Shown piece after piece: positions 36,646 to 45,346 of a stretch of DNA of 64,000 nucleotides. Both the position numbers and the translations under genes were made by a program. Below the pieces are notes generated by a model. It searched no databases. It was given only the letters and a program-made list of their open reading frames with translations, and had not been told where the DNA came from. Position 1 is the stretch's first letter; each line of letters opens with the position of its first letter. The stretch spans positions 124,001 through 188,000 of the forward strand of contig NZ_CAJZAR010000036.1 of assembly GCF_914484835.1 (NCBI RefSeq), read 5' to 3'. The stretch is from Paraburkholderia tropica (lineage in GTDB: Bacteria; Pseudomonadota; Gammaproteobacteria; Burkholderiales; Burkholderiaceae).

Positions 36646-37777
36646 TCAACGTATCCAGAACAACTTCCCTGGACGATATTCCCGATCGCTGTTGACTCGC
36701 TTGAGTCCCGACCCGTCCGCATTAATCGTATAGAGATAGTAGGTGGTCCAGCAAGGAAACTTGCCGACCTCCAACGTACTCGCAGTCGTTGCCCGCCTCA
36801 AATGCTGAGCGAAAAACAATTCGCTTGCTATCCGGTGACCAGGCAAAACTGTTGATGTCGATCCGCTCGACTGCTCCCGGCATGGCCTCCATGCCCCGCC
36901 CATTCGCACCAACGGTGTACAGGCGATTATTGGCGATAAAGCCGATGCGACGACCGTCTGGAGACCATTGAATGTCGGTGATCCCAATCAGATTTTTCAA
37001 AAGATCTTCTTTGATTTGGGTTTCGAGCATCATGATTTTGTGCCCCGCCAAGTCTTTCACTTCAAGAATTTCATAGCCTCTCTTGAACGCAACCTTCTTC
37101 CCATCGGGACTAAAGGCCGGGAAAAAATCAATGTCATTATTTGCGAGCACTATCGGCTCGGAGCCGTCGGTTTTCTGTATAAGAAGTTGCCTGTATAGCT
37201 TGCCGCCTTCTGCAGCAAATCGCACGTTCTTCTGGTCCCGGGTATAGAGCGCATATGCAACTTCGCTCGCGTCAGGGGAGAGCGCGTAATGACTCATTCC
37301 ATCGTACTGCAATAGCAGCCCCGGCATTAACAGATTGAGTCTTGAGTAGGACCTGTCGGGATGAACCATGTAGATCGCCGCGGAATGCGCCACCAGCATG
37401 ACACCGCTCCCGTTCGCCCAGGTGGCCTCACCGCGATTCGGTGTAACAAGCCGCGGACGCCCGTTGTGAAAAGTTTCAGCGATCAATTCAGACGGAAGGT
37501 TCCATAGAAATTGCCGCCCATTTTCCAGATCAAAAACGCCGAACTCCAACCTTTCCGGTTGTGCATCCCAGAGTCTTCGCATCTCCAGCACAACGGGACT
37601 TTTATCGGGAAGTACATCAATAGCGGGAAGATCGTGTGCCGGGATCGGTGGAAACGCCCCCACTGATCCCGCCAACGCCAACAGGACGATGCAACATGAC
37701 CAATGCTTCACGCCCGGCAAGACACGCGATCGATTGCACGAGCCGATCGAATGGAACATACCCAGCGTGATTGACAT
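36646..37777 (-). pseudogene. Exported beta-propeller-like protein, frameshifted
   Basis: The first frame starts at MSITLGMFHS after a gggggc site, has a signal peptide (IVLLALAGSVGAF) and then WD40/PD40-type repeats (FFPAFSPDGKKVAFK, DIQWSPDGRRIGFI, SFAWSPDSKRIVF) of TolB-like propellers. It stops shortly after EYVGG. The natural C-terminus (TINADGSGLKRV through GKLFWIR) continues in the next frame and needs a +1 shift between about 36760 and 36783. Total length is not a multiple of three. GC content is clearly lower than in the neighbours, suggesting acquired DNA. A sequencing error or frameshifting is the alternative. No specific function known. Confidence 0.7.
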
Positions 37778-38065
37778 ATCGCCCCCGTGGTTTTGTCGCT
37801 GAACTCCGAAACGGCAAATGTCATTAGCCCCATTGAGCGCACGTAGGCTGTCCAAAACACCCTGAAGTGGCAAGCAGAATCGCTCCCACGTTCACTGGGA
37901 GTCTGTTCGATAACCAACGAAGCGAAATCAGCCGTGTGGAGACCGGCCAAGAGTTGGTCACGTCCCGCTGCTTTGCGAAAATGGCCGGAGAGTGGCTGAG
38001 AAGCGTAGGCTGCGGGTGAGCACGTCGATACCGCGCTCAGCCCGCCAGCAATCGTTCACTTGCGC

Positions 38066-39175
38066 TTAGAACAAGTGCGCAATCCCAACGCGCGCAATCG
38101 CCTGATTCGAACTCGACGATGCCGCATCCTGACCATAGAGTCCGTTGATCTGCGCGAACGTCGGCGCACTGCCGTTACCGGCGTGCTGATACGCGCCTTC
38201 CAGATAGACGTTCGTGCGCTTCGAGAGGCGGTAACTCAACGTGGCCGTTACCTGCTGCGTCAGGATTCGATCGAGCGTCGCGTTACCCTTCATCAGCTGA
38301 TAATCCGCGCCGAACGACAGGAACGGTGTGAAGTTATAAAGCGCGCCTACTTGTCCGGCGTACACCCGCGCGCCATTGAACGTATTCCAGGTTTCAGTGA
38401 ACAGCGCATTGAGCAACGCTGAGCCGATCGCATACGTGCCGCCGACACCCCAGTTACGAATACCGTCGTCGCCGTTATTGATCTGCTGGTACTTCACATC
38501 CGTATACGCAGCGCCCACATACAGCGGTCCGCCCTGGTAGTTCACACCCACACTGATCGACCGGTCCTTGGCGAAGTTACCCGCCACGCCGCCAAACCCA
38601 TACAGCGCACCAAACGTGAATCCGCCCAGCCGGTCACTGACAAATTTCACCGACGACGGCACGCGGGCCGAACCCGCCACACGGTCAAAATCAGACGCCC
38701 CAGTCGGATTGTTCGGAATGCCCAGCCCCGCATACGGCCCCGAGCGGAAGTTGTAATACCCACCGAAGGTCATCGATCCATCGGCCTTCAGCAAGTTCTC
38801 CCACATGAAATCGTACTGATTGCCGAAAGTCAGCTGCCCGATCCCGTCCTTCGCCAGCCCGACATAAGCCACGCGCCCGAACAGCGCCGACGAATCGCCA
38901 ATCGTCTGCCCGTTCGCGAGATTGAACTGATTCTCCAGCTTGAAGATGGCCCGCGCACCACCGCCAAGATCCTCCACACCGCGAAAGCCCAGAATATTCG
39001 GGTAATAAATCCCCTGATCCAGAATGGCGTTACCGTGCCCTCCCTGATTACTCACCCACGTCACGCCCGCGTCCATCAATCCGTAGATCGTCACGCTGCT
39101 TTGCGCATGCGCAACGCCCGACGTCACCAACGTCATCACGGCCGCCATACTATGTGCCGCTTGTCTCCGATTCAT
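38066..39175 (-). CDS. Outer membrane porin of the aromatic cluster
   Basis: The 369-residue porin has a signal peptide ending VAHAQ, then SSVTIYGLMDAGVTWVS, SALFGRVAYVGL and a final RVGIAHLF with C-terminal Phe. It is the last gene of the minus-strand aromatic run, 63 bp after hydroxyquinol dioxygenase, so it is probably co-expressed and admits the growth substrate. It differs clearly from the porin near 22 kb and is closer in layout to the one at 51.5 kb. Confidence 0.92.
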   Translation of the reverse strand: MNRRQAAHSMAAVMTLVTSGVAHAQSSVTIYGLMDAGVTWVSNQGGHGNAILDQGIYYPNILGFRGVEDLGGGARAIFKLENQFNLANGQTIGDSSALFGRVAYVGLAKDGIGQLTFGNQYDFMWENLLKADGSMTFGGYYNFRSGPYAGLGIPNNPTGASDFDRVAGSARVPSSVKFVSDRLGGFTFGALYGFGGVAGNFAKDRSISVGVNYQGGPLYVGAAYTDVKYQQINNGDDGIRNWGVGGTYAIGSALLNALFTETWNTFNGARVYAGQVGALYNFTPFLSFGADYQLMKGNATLDRILTQQVTATLSYRLSKRTNVYLEGAYQHAGNGSAPTFAQINGLYGQDAASSSSNQAIARVGIAHLF

Positions 39176-39238
39176 TTTGTAATCCTTATTGTTATGTCGT
39201 CATGCCAGAAATCCGGCTTCTGGCTCAGCGGATTCCGG

Positions 39239-40111
39239 CTATTCCCGCTGTTGCCTCACCGGTGCGAGAACAAACTCACGCCTCATGGCGGGCACCGTCG
39301 TCTCCACGTCGGCGCCATAAGGCGTTTTTCCCGGTCCTACTTCAATGACCGGTTCAATCAGCGAATCCTTCACGCCGAACACCACGTCAGAATCCAGATA
39401 GTCGCTCGACGCCAGGAACAGATGCGTCACCAGCGTCTCGCATCCCTCGGCGGCGATCATGAAGTGCACATGAGCAGGCCGATACGGATGACGCCCCTGC
39501 AAGCCCAGCATCTCACCCACGGGACCATCGTCGGGAATCGGATACGCGGCGGGCACGCTGCCCCAGAGCCAGAAATTGCCCTGCGCGTCGGTTCGCACGC
39601 GGCCTCGTCCGCTATACGACTGCGCGTCCTTCTGAACGTCGTAATAGCCATCGGCATCCGCGTGCCAGATATCGACGATCGCGTCGGCAATGGGCTTGCC
39701 TGCGGTGTCGAGCACGCGGCCTTCGATCAGCATGACCGGCCCGTCTTCCGGTTTGCCGATGGTTTGCCCCGACGACACTTCCGGCGCATCCGCCACGTAA
39801 AACGGCCCGAGCACGGTGGTTTCCGTTGCGCCGCCCGGCAACGCATGATTGATCGCGTCGACCAGCATCGAGACGCCCAGCGCGTCGGACAGCAGAATGA
39901 ATTCCTGTCGCGTGTCCGAGCAGATCTGCCCCGTGCGCGTCAGAAAGGTGATCGCCTGCTGCCACTCGTCCTGAGACGGCCGGACCTCGCGCACGAAGGC
40001 GTGCAGGTGCCGGACCAGCGCGGCGCTGATTTCGTGGACGCGCGGCGAGCCGCTCGCTTCGAGCCGCGCGAGCACGGCGTCGGTGATGTTGTGTTCGTTG
40101 AAGTTGCGCAT
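39239..40111 (-). CDS. Hydroxyquinol 1,2-dioxygenase
   Basis: The 290-residue intradiol dioxygenase cleaves hydroxyquinol (1,2,4-trihydroxybenzene) to maleylacetate. An N-terminal helical dimerisation domain (to about residue 100) precedes the beta-sandwich with LGPFYVADAPE. The Fe(III) ligands are visible: a Tyr in DGYYDV (156/157), Tyr190 in PAAYPIPDDGPVG, and His214 and His216 in RPAHVHFMI. The assignment over catechol dioxygenase rests on the family stretch and on maleylacetate reductase being encoded 30 bp upstream. Three AGGA-bearing repeats precede its ATG. Confidence 0.9.
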   Translation of the reverse strand: MRNFNEHNITDAVLARLEASGSPRVHEISAALVRHLHAFVREVRPSQDEWQQAITFLTRTGQICSDTRQEFILLSDALGVSMLVDAINHALPGGATETTVLGPFYVADAPEVSSGQTIGKPEDGPVMLIEGRVLDTAGKPIADAIVDIWHADADGYYDVQKDAQSYSGRGRVRTDAQGNFWLWGSVPAAYPIPDDGPVGEMLGLQGRHPYRPAHVHFMIAAEGCETLVTHLFLASSDYLDSDVVFGVKDSLIEPVIEVGPGKTPYGADVETTVPAMRREFVLAPVRQQRE

Positions 40112-40142
40112 GGGGTGTCCTGGTGTGTCCTGGTGTGTCCTC
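40112..40142 (-). repeat. Tandem 10-bp repeats carrying Shine-Dalgarno-like motifs
   Basis: Between the maleylacetate reductase stop and the dioxygenase ATG, the - strand reads three near-identical 10-bp units: aggacacacc twice, then aggacacccc. Each begins with AGGA, and the last is 6 bp from the ATG. The repeat may tune ribosome loading. Confidence 0.7.
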
Positions 40143-41233
40143 TACATCGACAGATCAGCGGAAGGCGGCGTGCCAGCGAAAGCGGCTTCGAGCATCCGCA
40201 TCAGCGAGGCACGCTCGACAGGCCGCGGATTCCAGTAGGCCTGCTGCATGACGAGGTCCGCCACGACATCCAGCTTCCCCGCCGGCATGCCGAGCGCGGC
40301 CAGCGAAGACGGCAGACACAGTTGTTCGAGCATGCCGTGAAGATAGCGCGAAGCATCGGCATCGGCAGCGGAATTAGGATCAGAAGCGAGCGCGCGGCCG
40401 ATCCGCGTGACCGCATCGCTCGCCGCCCTTGCGTTATACGCCAGCACATAGGGCAGCACGACCGCGTGCGTCGGCGCATGGGGCAAATCGAACGTCCCGC
40501 CGAGCACATGACAGATCTTGTGATGCAACGCCATCCCGACCGCGCCGAGGCACGTGCCGCACAACCAGGCACCATATTGCGCCTTTGCGCGCGCCGCCAG
40601 GTTAGCCGGATCGCTCGCGATCGCGCCAAGGCTGCCGCCGAGCGCACGAATGCCCTCTTCGGCCATCATCGACGTGATGGGATTGCAGTCCTTCGCGTAA
40701 AGCGCTTCCGCTGCGTGGGCGATCGCGTTGAGCCCGCTGCTCGCCGAGAGCGTCGGCGGCAGCGAGAGCGTCAGATTCACGTCGTAGATCACGACGCGCG
40801 GAAGAATCTCCGGCGCGCGGCGCGTGGTCTTTCGTCCGTCTTCGGTCTCGCCGAGAATCGGCGTGACTTCCGAACCGGCGTAAGTCGTCGGAATCGCGAT
40901 CTGCGGCAGACCGGTTCGCACGGCCAGCGCTTTCGACAAGCCGATCGCGGAACCGCCGCCGCCCGCCACGATGCAATCGACGCCGCTGTTGCGCAGCGTG
41001 TCCATCGCGCGCGCGGTCACGTCGGTGGGCGTGTGCATCGTCGCGCCGTCGAAGTATCCGGCGCAAAGCTCGCCGAGCAGATCGACCAGTTGCGCACCGA
41101 GATCGCGCTGCTCCGGCGTCGTGACGACGAGCGCGCGGCGGCCAAGCCGCCGCACTTCATCCGCCAGATCGGCCATGCGGCCCGCGCCGAAGAGAATGCG
41201 CGCGGGCGCGCTCGAATAAGTGAACGTGTGCAT
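40142..41233 (-). CDS. Maleylacetate reductase
   Basis: The 363-residue iron-alcohol-dehydrogenase-family protein has ARILFGAGRMADLADEV at the start, the nucleotide-binding GGGGSAIGLSKALA, AIPTTYAGSEVTPILG, and the metal-region histidines in HHKICHVLGGTFDLPHAPTHA. It reduces maleylacetate to 3-oxoadipate with NAD(P)H, the step after hydroxyquinol ring cleavage. It lies 12 bp after the NTF2-like gene and 30 bp before the dioxygenase gene. The pair completes the lower hydroxyquinol route to 3-oxoadipate. Confidence 0.92.
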   Translation of the reverse strand: MHTFTYSSAPARILFGAGRMADLADEVRRLGRRALVVTTPEQRDLGAQLVDLLGELCAGYFDGATMHTPTDVTARAMDTLRNSGVDCIVAGGGGSAIGLSKALAVRTGLPQIAIPTTYAGSEVTPILGETEDGRKTTRRAPEILPRVVIYDVNLTLSLPPTLSASSGLNAIAHAAEALYAKDCNPITSMMAEEGIRALGGSLGAIASDPANLAARAKAQYGAWLCGTCLGAVGMALHHKICHVLGGTFDLPHAPTHAVVLPYVLAYNARAASDAVTRIGRALASDPNSAADADASRYLHGMLEQLCLPSSLAALGMPAGKLDVVADLVMQQAYWNPRPVERASLMRMLEAAFAGTPPSADLSM

Positions 41234-41245
41234 GGCCGCTCCGCG

Positions 41246-41845
41246 TTACAGCGCCTCGCCGGCGAGCCAGCGCGCGCCGCGTGCATATAGCGCGTCGACT
41301 TCCGGCCCCGTGAGTTGCGGCATGTCGCGCTTCACGGTGTAGCCGATCTGCGTCTGGATATACGCGAGGTGACGATAGCCCGTCGGAAATTCGGCGAGCG
41401 CCTGCTGATCGAGTTCGAGCCGCGCCGCCGGATCGACCGTGTCCACGCGGTCCTTTTCGTAGATCGGCTGACGCAGCACCACGCCCCAACGCCCATTGCG
41501 CTTTTCGACGAAGTCGTAGAAGCGGCCCGTGCAGACCACATCGCACAGCACGCCCTGCACATCGCCGCGCTGCGAAATCGTCATCTTGGTCTGCACGATC
41601 GCGCGGTCGCCCGCGAGATCGATCGACGAGCCGCCGAGAAAGTGCAGAATGCTCACGCCCTTCTTCCAGCCCTCCTGCGTCACGCGAATGAAATCGCGCG
41701 CGGGGCCCTGGAACCACGTCGCCATCATCACGCCGTCGTCGTGCCAGACGGTCGCGAAGCGTTCCCAATCGCCCGCGTCGCGCCATACCGCCCAGTTTTC
41801 GATGAGATCGCGAATGGCGAGTCGTTCGACGAGTTCCTTTTCCAT
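41246..41845 (-). CDS. NTF2-like (SnoaL-type) protein
   Basis: The 199-residue protein starts at MEKELVERLAIRDLIENWAV after aggaaaacagc. The fold is the alpha+beta cone of NTF2-like proteins (DWERFATVWHDDGVMMATW; VQTKMTISQRG; CTGRFYDFVEKRNGRWGV). Such proteins are ring-hydroxylating dioxygenase small subunits, dehydratases or isomerases. No hydroxylase large subunit is encoded here, so a dehydratase/isomerase or decarboxylase-like role on a pathway intermediate is more likely. It lies between the MFS and maleylacetate reductase genes in the aromatic run. Confidence 0.75.
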   Translation of the reverse strand: MEKELVERLAIRDLIENWAVWRDAGDWERFATVWHDDGVMMATWFQGPARDFIRVTQEGWKKGVSILHFLGGSSIDLAGDRAIVQTKMTISQRGDVQGVLCDVVCTGRFYDFVEKRNGRWGVVLRQPIYEKDRVDTVDPAARLELDQQALAEFPTGYRHLAYIQTQIGYTVKRDMPQLTGPEVDALYARGARWLAGEAL

Positions 41846-41900
41846 GCTGTTTTCCTGAATAGGGATTGCATCTTCGCGAGCGGAATCCGCTCGCTTCCTG

Positions 41901-43193
41901 TTACGAGATTCCCGATACCGTCGGCGCGGATTGCGCGCCTTCGGCCGATGCGCCCGGTGCGCGCTCGTGTCCAATACGTCCCACGCGTCCCACGCGTCCC
42001 GGCGCGGTTTCGCGCAGCGCGGCCACGAGCAAGGCCGCCAGCAGCGCCGATACGATGCCGATCACGAACGGCGCACGCGCGCCGAGATGATCGGCGGCCG
42101 CGCCGCACACAATCGGCGCCACGCAGCCGCCCACGACTTCGCTGATGCCGATCACCCAACCGATCGCGCGATTGGCGAACGCGCCTTCGACCGACTCGGC
42201 GGGCACCGTCGCCAGCATCACGGGCATCACGCCCATGCCGAGCCACGCGACGAAAATGCCCGCGCAGAGGACCGCGAAATCGGCTTGCGCGAAGGCCACG
42301 ACGGCGGGCGCGGCGCTGGCGAGAAGAAAGCCCAGCAGCAAGGTCGGCTTGCGGCCGAGACGGTCGGACAGCGCGGGCATCAACGCGCCGCCGACCACCG
42401 CGGCCAACCCGAGCGCGATCATGAAGCCGCTCATCTGGCCGTCGCTATAGCCGCGGCCCACGACGAGGTGCAGCGGGCCGAATACCATCACGCTGTAGAA
42501 CGTGGTGAGAAAGAGGCAGGCCATCGCCGCGCACACCAGCACGTTGCGATTGGCGAGCGGGCGCTGCGCGCCGTCCGGCGTTGCGTCCGCGTCCGTGCGA
42601 TGGAGTGCGCCCGACACGCGCTCCAGCGTGGGCTCCTTGACGTAGCGCCAGAGCACGAGCGCGAGTATCAGCCCCGGCACGCCCGTGAGATAGAACGCCG
42701 CGCGCCAGCCGTGTTCATGCGCGAGCGGAATGATGAGCGCCGGTCCCAGCAGCGAGCCGAATACACCGGCGGCGACCGCCTGGATGAAGCCCATATTGAA
42801 GCCCCGGCGGCGCGGCGTGGATTCGACCATCATGAGCGTCTGCACCACGGGCAGGACCGGGCCTTCGGCCACGCCCATCACACAGCGCGCGACGAGCAGC
42901 GAGAGAAAGCCCGCCGCCAGCCCCGAACTCACCGAGCTCAGCGAAAAGACAACGATGGCGACGACGAGCACGAGTTTCTTGATCGCATGACGATCGGCGA
43001 GCCGGCTGACCACGATGCCCGACGTCGCCCAGGTGAGCGACAGCGCCGCAGTCAGCGCGCCGATCTGCAAGCCGCTCAAGCCGAATTCGGCATGCAGCCA
43101 GGGCGTGAGGAAGTTGATCGCCAGCCGGTCAAAGAACAGCAGGCCATTGGTGACGAACAGCATCACCAGCAGCCGGTTTTCGTATCGTTGCAT
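41901..43193 (-). CDS. MFS transporter of the aromatic cluster
   Basis: The 430-residue protein has 12 hydrophobic segments and the MFS loop motif SRLADRHAIKKL between helices 2 and 3, with a second copy (LSDRLGRKPTLL) after helix 8. It resembles the anion:cation/aromatic-acid symporter group. Position inside the aromatic operon, with FAH-family and reductase genes on either side, makes uptake of the aromatic substrate the likely task. The C-terminus ends in a short hydrophilic tail of about 30 residues. Confidence 0.88.
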   Translation of the reverse strand: MQRYENRLLVMLFVTNGLLFFDRLAINFLTPWLHAEFGLSGLQIGALTAALSLTWATSGIVVSRLADRHAIKKLVLVVAIVVFSLSSVSSGLAAGFLSLLVARCVMGVAEGPVLPVVQTLMMVESTPRRRGFNMGFIQAVAAGVFGSLLGPALIIPLAHEHGWRAAFYLTGVPGLILALVLWRYVKEPTLERVSGALHRTDADATPDGAQRPLANRNVLVCAAMACLFLTTFYSVMVFGPLHLVVGRGYSDGQMSGFMIALGLAAVVGGALMPALSDRLGRKPTLLLGFLLASAAPAVVAFAQADFAVLCAGIFVAWLGMGVMPVMLATVPAESVEGAFANRAIGWVIGISEVVGGCVAPIVCGAAADHLGARAPFVIGIVSALLAALLVAALRETAPGRVGRVGRIGHERAPGASAEGAQSAPTVSGIS

Positions 43194-43250
43194 CGTTGTC
43201 TCCGCGTCTTGTGTTTTATGGCCGGATCGCGGGCGCTCGCCCGCGCCGGC

Positions 43251-44105
43251 TTAGACCGCCTCGTTGCGCACGGGATGCCGCAGCACGCCCACGCCGCCGA
43301 CTTCCACTTCCAGCACGTCGCCGTCCTTCATCCACAGCGGCGGATTGCGTTTGCCGCCGATGCCGCCGGGCGTGCCCGTCGCGATCACGTCGCCCGGCTC
43401 CAGTTCGGTGAAGGTCGAGCAATAGGCGATCATTTCAGGAATGCTGAAGATCAGCAGATCGGTGCTCGAGCGCTGGACTTCCGCGCCGTTGAGCCGCGTC
43501 ACGAGGCTGATATCGCTGCCGTCAGCGATCTCGTCGCGCGTGACCATCCACGGACCGAAGCCGCCCGACGCCATGAAGTTCTTGCCGGGCGTCCATTGCT
43601 GCGTATGACGCTGCCAGTCGCGAATCGTCGCGTCGCAATAGGCCGAGTAACCGGCCACGTGCTCCCACGCATCTTCCACCGCAATACGGCGGCCGCGCTT
43701 GCCGATCACCACCGCCACCTCGCCTTCGAAGTCCAGTTGCTCCGACTCGGGCGGACGCAGCAGCGCCTGGCCGTGACCGATCTGCGAGTTCGCGAAGCGG
43801 CCGAACACCATCGGCTTGGCGGTCACGTCGCGGCCCGTTTCCAGACGATGCTCGTGATACGCCACGCCGATACACAGAATCTTCGGCGGATTCGGAATGA
43901 CCGGTTCGAAGGTCACGTCGTCGAGTTTGAGCGTGGGCGTCGCGCCCTTCGCGCATTCCTCGACCTGCGCAAGCGCACCGGCGTCGAGCGCGTCGCGCAG
44001 CGTCGGCCAGCGATTGCCGCTCAGCGCGCGGACATCGACAATGCCCTGTTCGGTGACGACACCCCAGCTCGAACGGCCGGCATGGGAAAAGCTCGACAGT
44101 TTCAT
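43251..44105 (-). CDS. Fumarylacetoacetate hydrolase-family protein (active form)
   Basis: The 284-residue protein has the FAH fold: an N-terminal domain of about 70 residues and a catalytic domain. The HE pair in AYHEH (84/85), the metal glutamates in DFEGEVAVVIGK (Glu127 and Glu129), Asp158 in YCDATIRDW and Lys175 in PGKNF are all present. Members cleave C-C bonds of acylpyruvates or hydrate and decarboxylate 2-hydroxy-dienoates in meta-cleavage routes. It overlaps the GlcG-like gene by 4 bp. A collinear paralogue lacking these residues is encoded at 49.3-50.2 kb. Confidence 0.88.
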   Translation of the reverse strand: MKLSSFSHAGRSSWGVVTEQGIVDVRALSGNRWPTLRDALDAGALAQVEECAKGATPTLKLDDVTFEPVIPNPPKILCIGVAYHEHRLETGRDVTAKPMVFGRFANSQIGHGQALLRPPESEQLDFEGEVAVVIGKRGRRIAVEDAWEHVAGYSAYCDATIRDWQRHTQQWTPGKNFMASGGFGPWMVTRDEIADGSDISLVTRLNGAEVQRSSTDLLIFSIPEMIAYCSTFTELEPGDVIATGTPGGIGGKRNPPLWMKDGDVLEVEVGGVGVLRHPVRNEAV

Positions 44106-44521
44106 CGTTGTTCCTTCAGAGTGCTCAAAAACGCCGCGATCGCGTGCTCGGCGAGTTGCGAATCGATATGCGGCGGCGCGCCCGCGACACCCACGGCGCC
44201 CACGCACAGACCGTCCACGAATACCGGCACGCCGCCTTCGATCGGCGTATGCGGCAGCTTCACCATCGAGAAACGCCCTTCATTCAGGGGCTTTTCGAAG
44301 AAAGTCGTCGGGTGACCGCCTTCCGCCGCGCTGCGGGCCTTGTCGAGCGCGCCTTCCGCGCTCATCAGCGGCGCGCCGTCCATGCGCGCGCCCGCTTGCA
44401 GATAGGTGGTGACGTCCACGACCATCACCGACACCGGCATCGACATGTCCGCGGCGCGCGCGCAGGCATGATCGACGAGTTGCTGCGCGTCCTTGAGACT
44501 CAGCGAGGGCTTGTTCAGCAT
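44102..44521 (-). CDS. GlcG/heme-binding-type (DUF336) protein
   Basis: The 139-residue protein has the Hbps/GlcG fold with LKDAQQLVDHACARAADMSM near the start and KLPHTPIEGGVPVFVDGLCV with GAVGVAG in the second half. Proteins of this family accompany many aromatic and glycolate operons; some bind heme or corrinoid breakdown products, but the enzymatic role is unclear. It overlaps genes on both sides (4 bp and 7 bp), indicating tight coupling to the FAH-family and alpha/beta hydrolase genes. Confidence 0.82.
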   Translation of the reverse strand: MLNKPSLSLKDAQQLVDHACARAADMSMPVSVMVVDVTTYLQAGARMDGAPLMSAEGALDKARSAAEGGHPTTFFEKPLNEGRFSMVKLPHTPIEGGVPVFVDGLCVGAVGVAGAPPHIDSQLAEHAIAAFLSTLKEQR

Positions 44522-45336
44522 GCGCGTTGCTCCTTGTCCGCCGATGTCGGCTCGTGCCGGATCTCTTCGAAAAAGCCTTCGACCACGCGGTTGTAGTGAT
44601 CGGGTTCCTCGAAATACGACGAATGCCCCGACTCCGTGAACGTGTACGTGCGCGCGCCGGGAATGCAGCGCGCCGCCGCGAGGTGCGTTTCGCCGCCGAT
44701 CAGGCGGTTCTGCACGCCGCCCATCACGAGCGTCGGCAAGCGATAGTCCGCGAAGTGCTCCGGCATGAGGCGCAGTTCTTCATCGGTGATGGTCGCGAGA
44801 TTCACCTTCTGGTTCATGCGCGCGAGCATCTGGTAGAGCGCAATCAGATCGGCGTGCCGCGCGACGAAGCGCTCGCTGAAACCGAGGTCCTGCGGCGGCA
44901 CGGCTTCACCGGCCGCCACGCGGCGAAAGCGCTCCGACACCTGTTCGAGCACCTTGTGATGCGGACCGTAAGCGGGCGTCGGAGAGCCCGAAAGTACGAG
45001 GCCGACGAAACGCTGCGGCTCGCGCACCGCGAGCGGCAGGCCCGACCACGCGCCCATCGACTGGCACACGACTTCGGCGGGCTCGGTCAATTCGGCGTCC
45101 ATGAGGCGCGCGAGATCTTCGCTGAACTGGCGCGGATGAAACGTCGACGCGTCGCAGATCGAGCCGCCGAAGCCGCGCATGTCGAGACAAATCACGCGGC
45201 GCGTGTGCTGGAAATACGCGACCTGCTGAAAGAACACCGTCGAGTTCGCGCCAGCGCCGTGAACGAAAATCATCGGCGGCCCGTCGCCGACAACGTCATA
45301 GCGCAAACGCGCACCGGGTACATCAAGAAAAGGCAT
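44515..45336 (-). CDS. Alpha/beta hydrolase, meta-cleavage type
   Basis: The 273-residue hydrolase starts at MPFLDVPGARLRYDVVGDG; the longer frame upstream overlaps the dioxygenase gene. It has the oxyanion HGAGANS, the nucleophile in VCQSMGAWSG (Ser, in a Q-S-M-G elbow), and the histidine in ESGHSSYFEEP. The closest functional class is the C-C bond hydrolases acting on ring-cleavage products (MhpC/BphD type), consistent with its place 10 bp after the VOC dioxygenase gene. The elbow lacks the first glycine of the GxSxG consensus. Confidence 0.85.
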   Translation of the reverse strand: MPFLDVPGARLRYDVVGDGPPMIFVHGAGANSTVFFQQVAYFQHTRRVICLDMRGFGGSICDASTFHPRQFSEDLARLMDAELTEPAEVVCQSMGAWSGLPLAVREPQRFVGLVLSGSPTPAYGPHHKVLEQVSERFRRVAAGEAVPPQDLGFSERFVARHADLIALYQMLARMNQKVNLATITDEELRLMPEHFADYRLPTLVMGGVQNRLIGGETHLAAARCIPGARTYTFTESGHSSYFEEPDHYNRVVEGFFEEIRHEPTSADKEQRAC

Positions 45337-45346
45337 GATTCGATCC

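Noticed and set aside
37778..38065. Possible insertion-sequence or transposase remnant in the low-GC segment
   Set aside because: No terminal inverted repeats, target duplication or transposase motif could be found in any frame.
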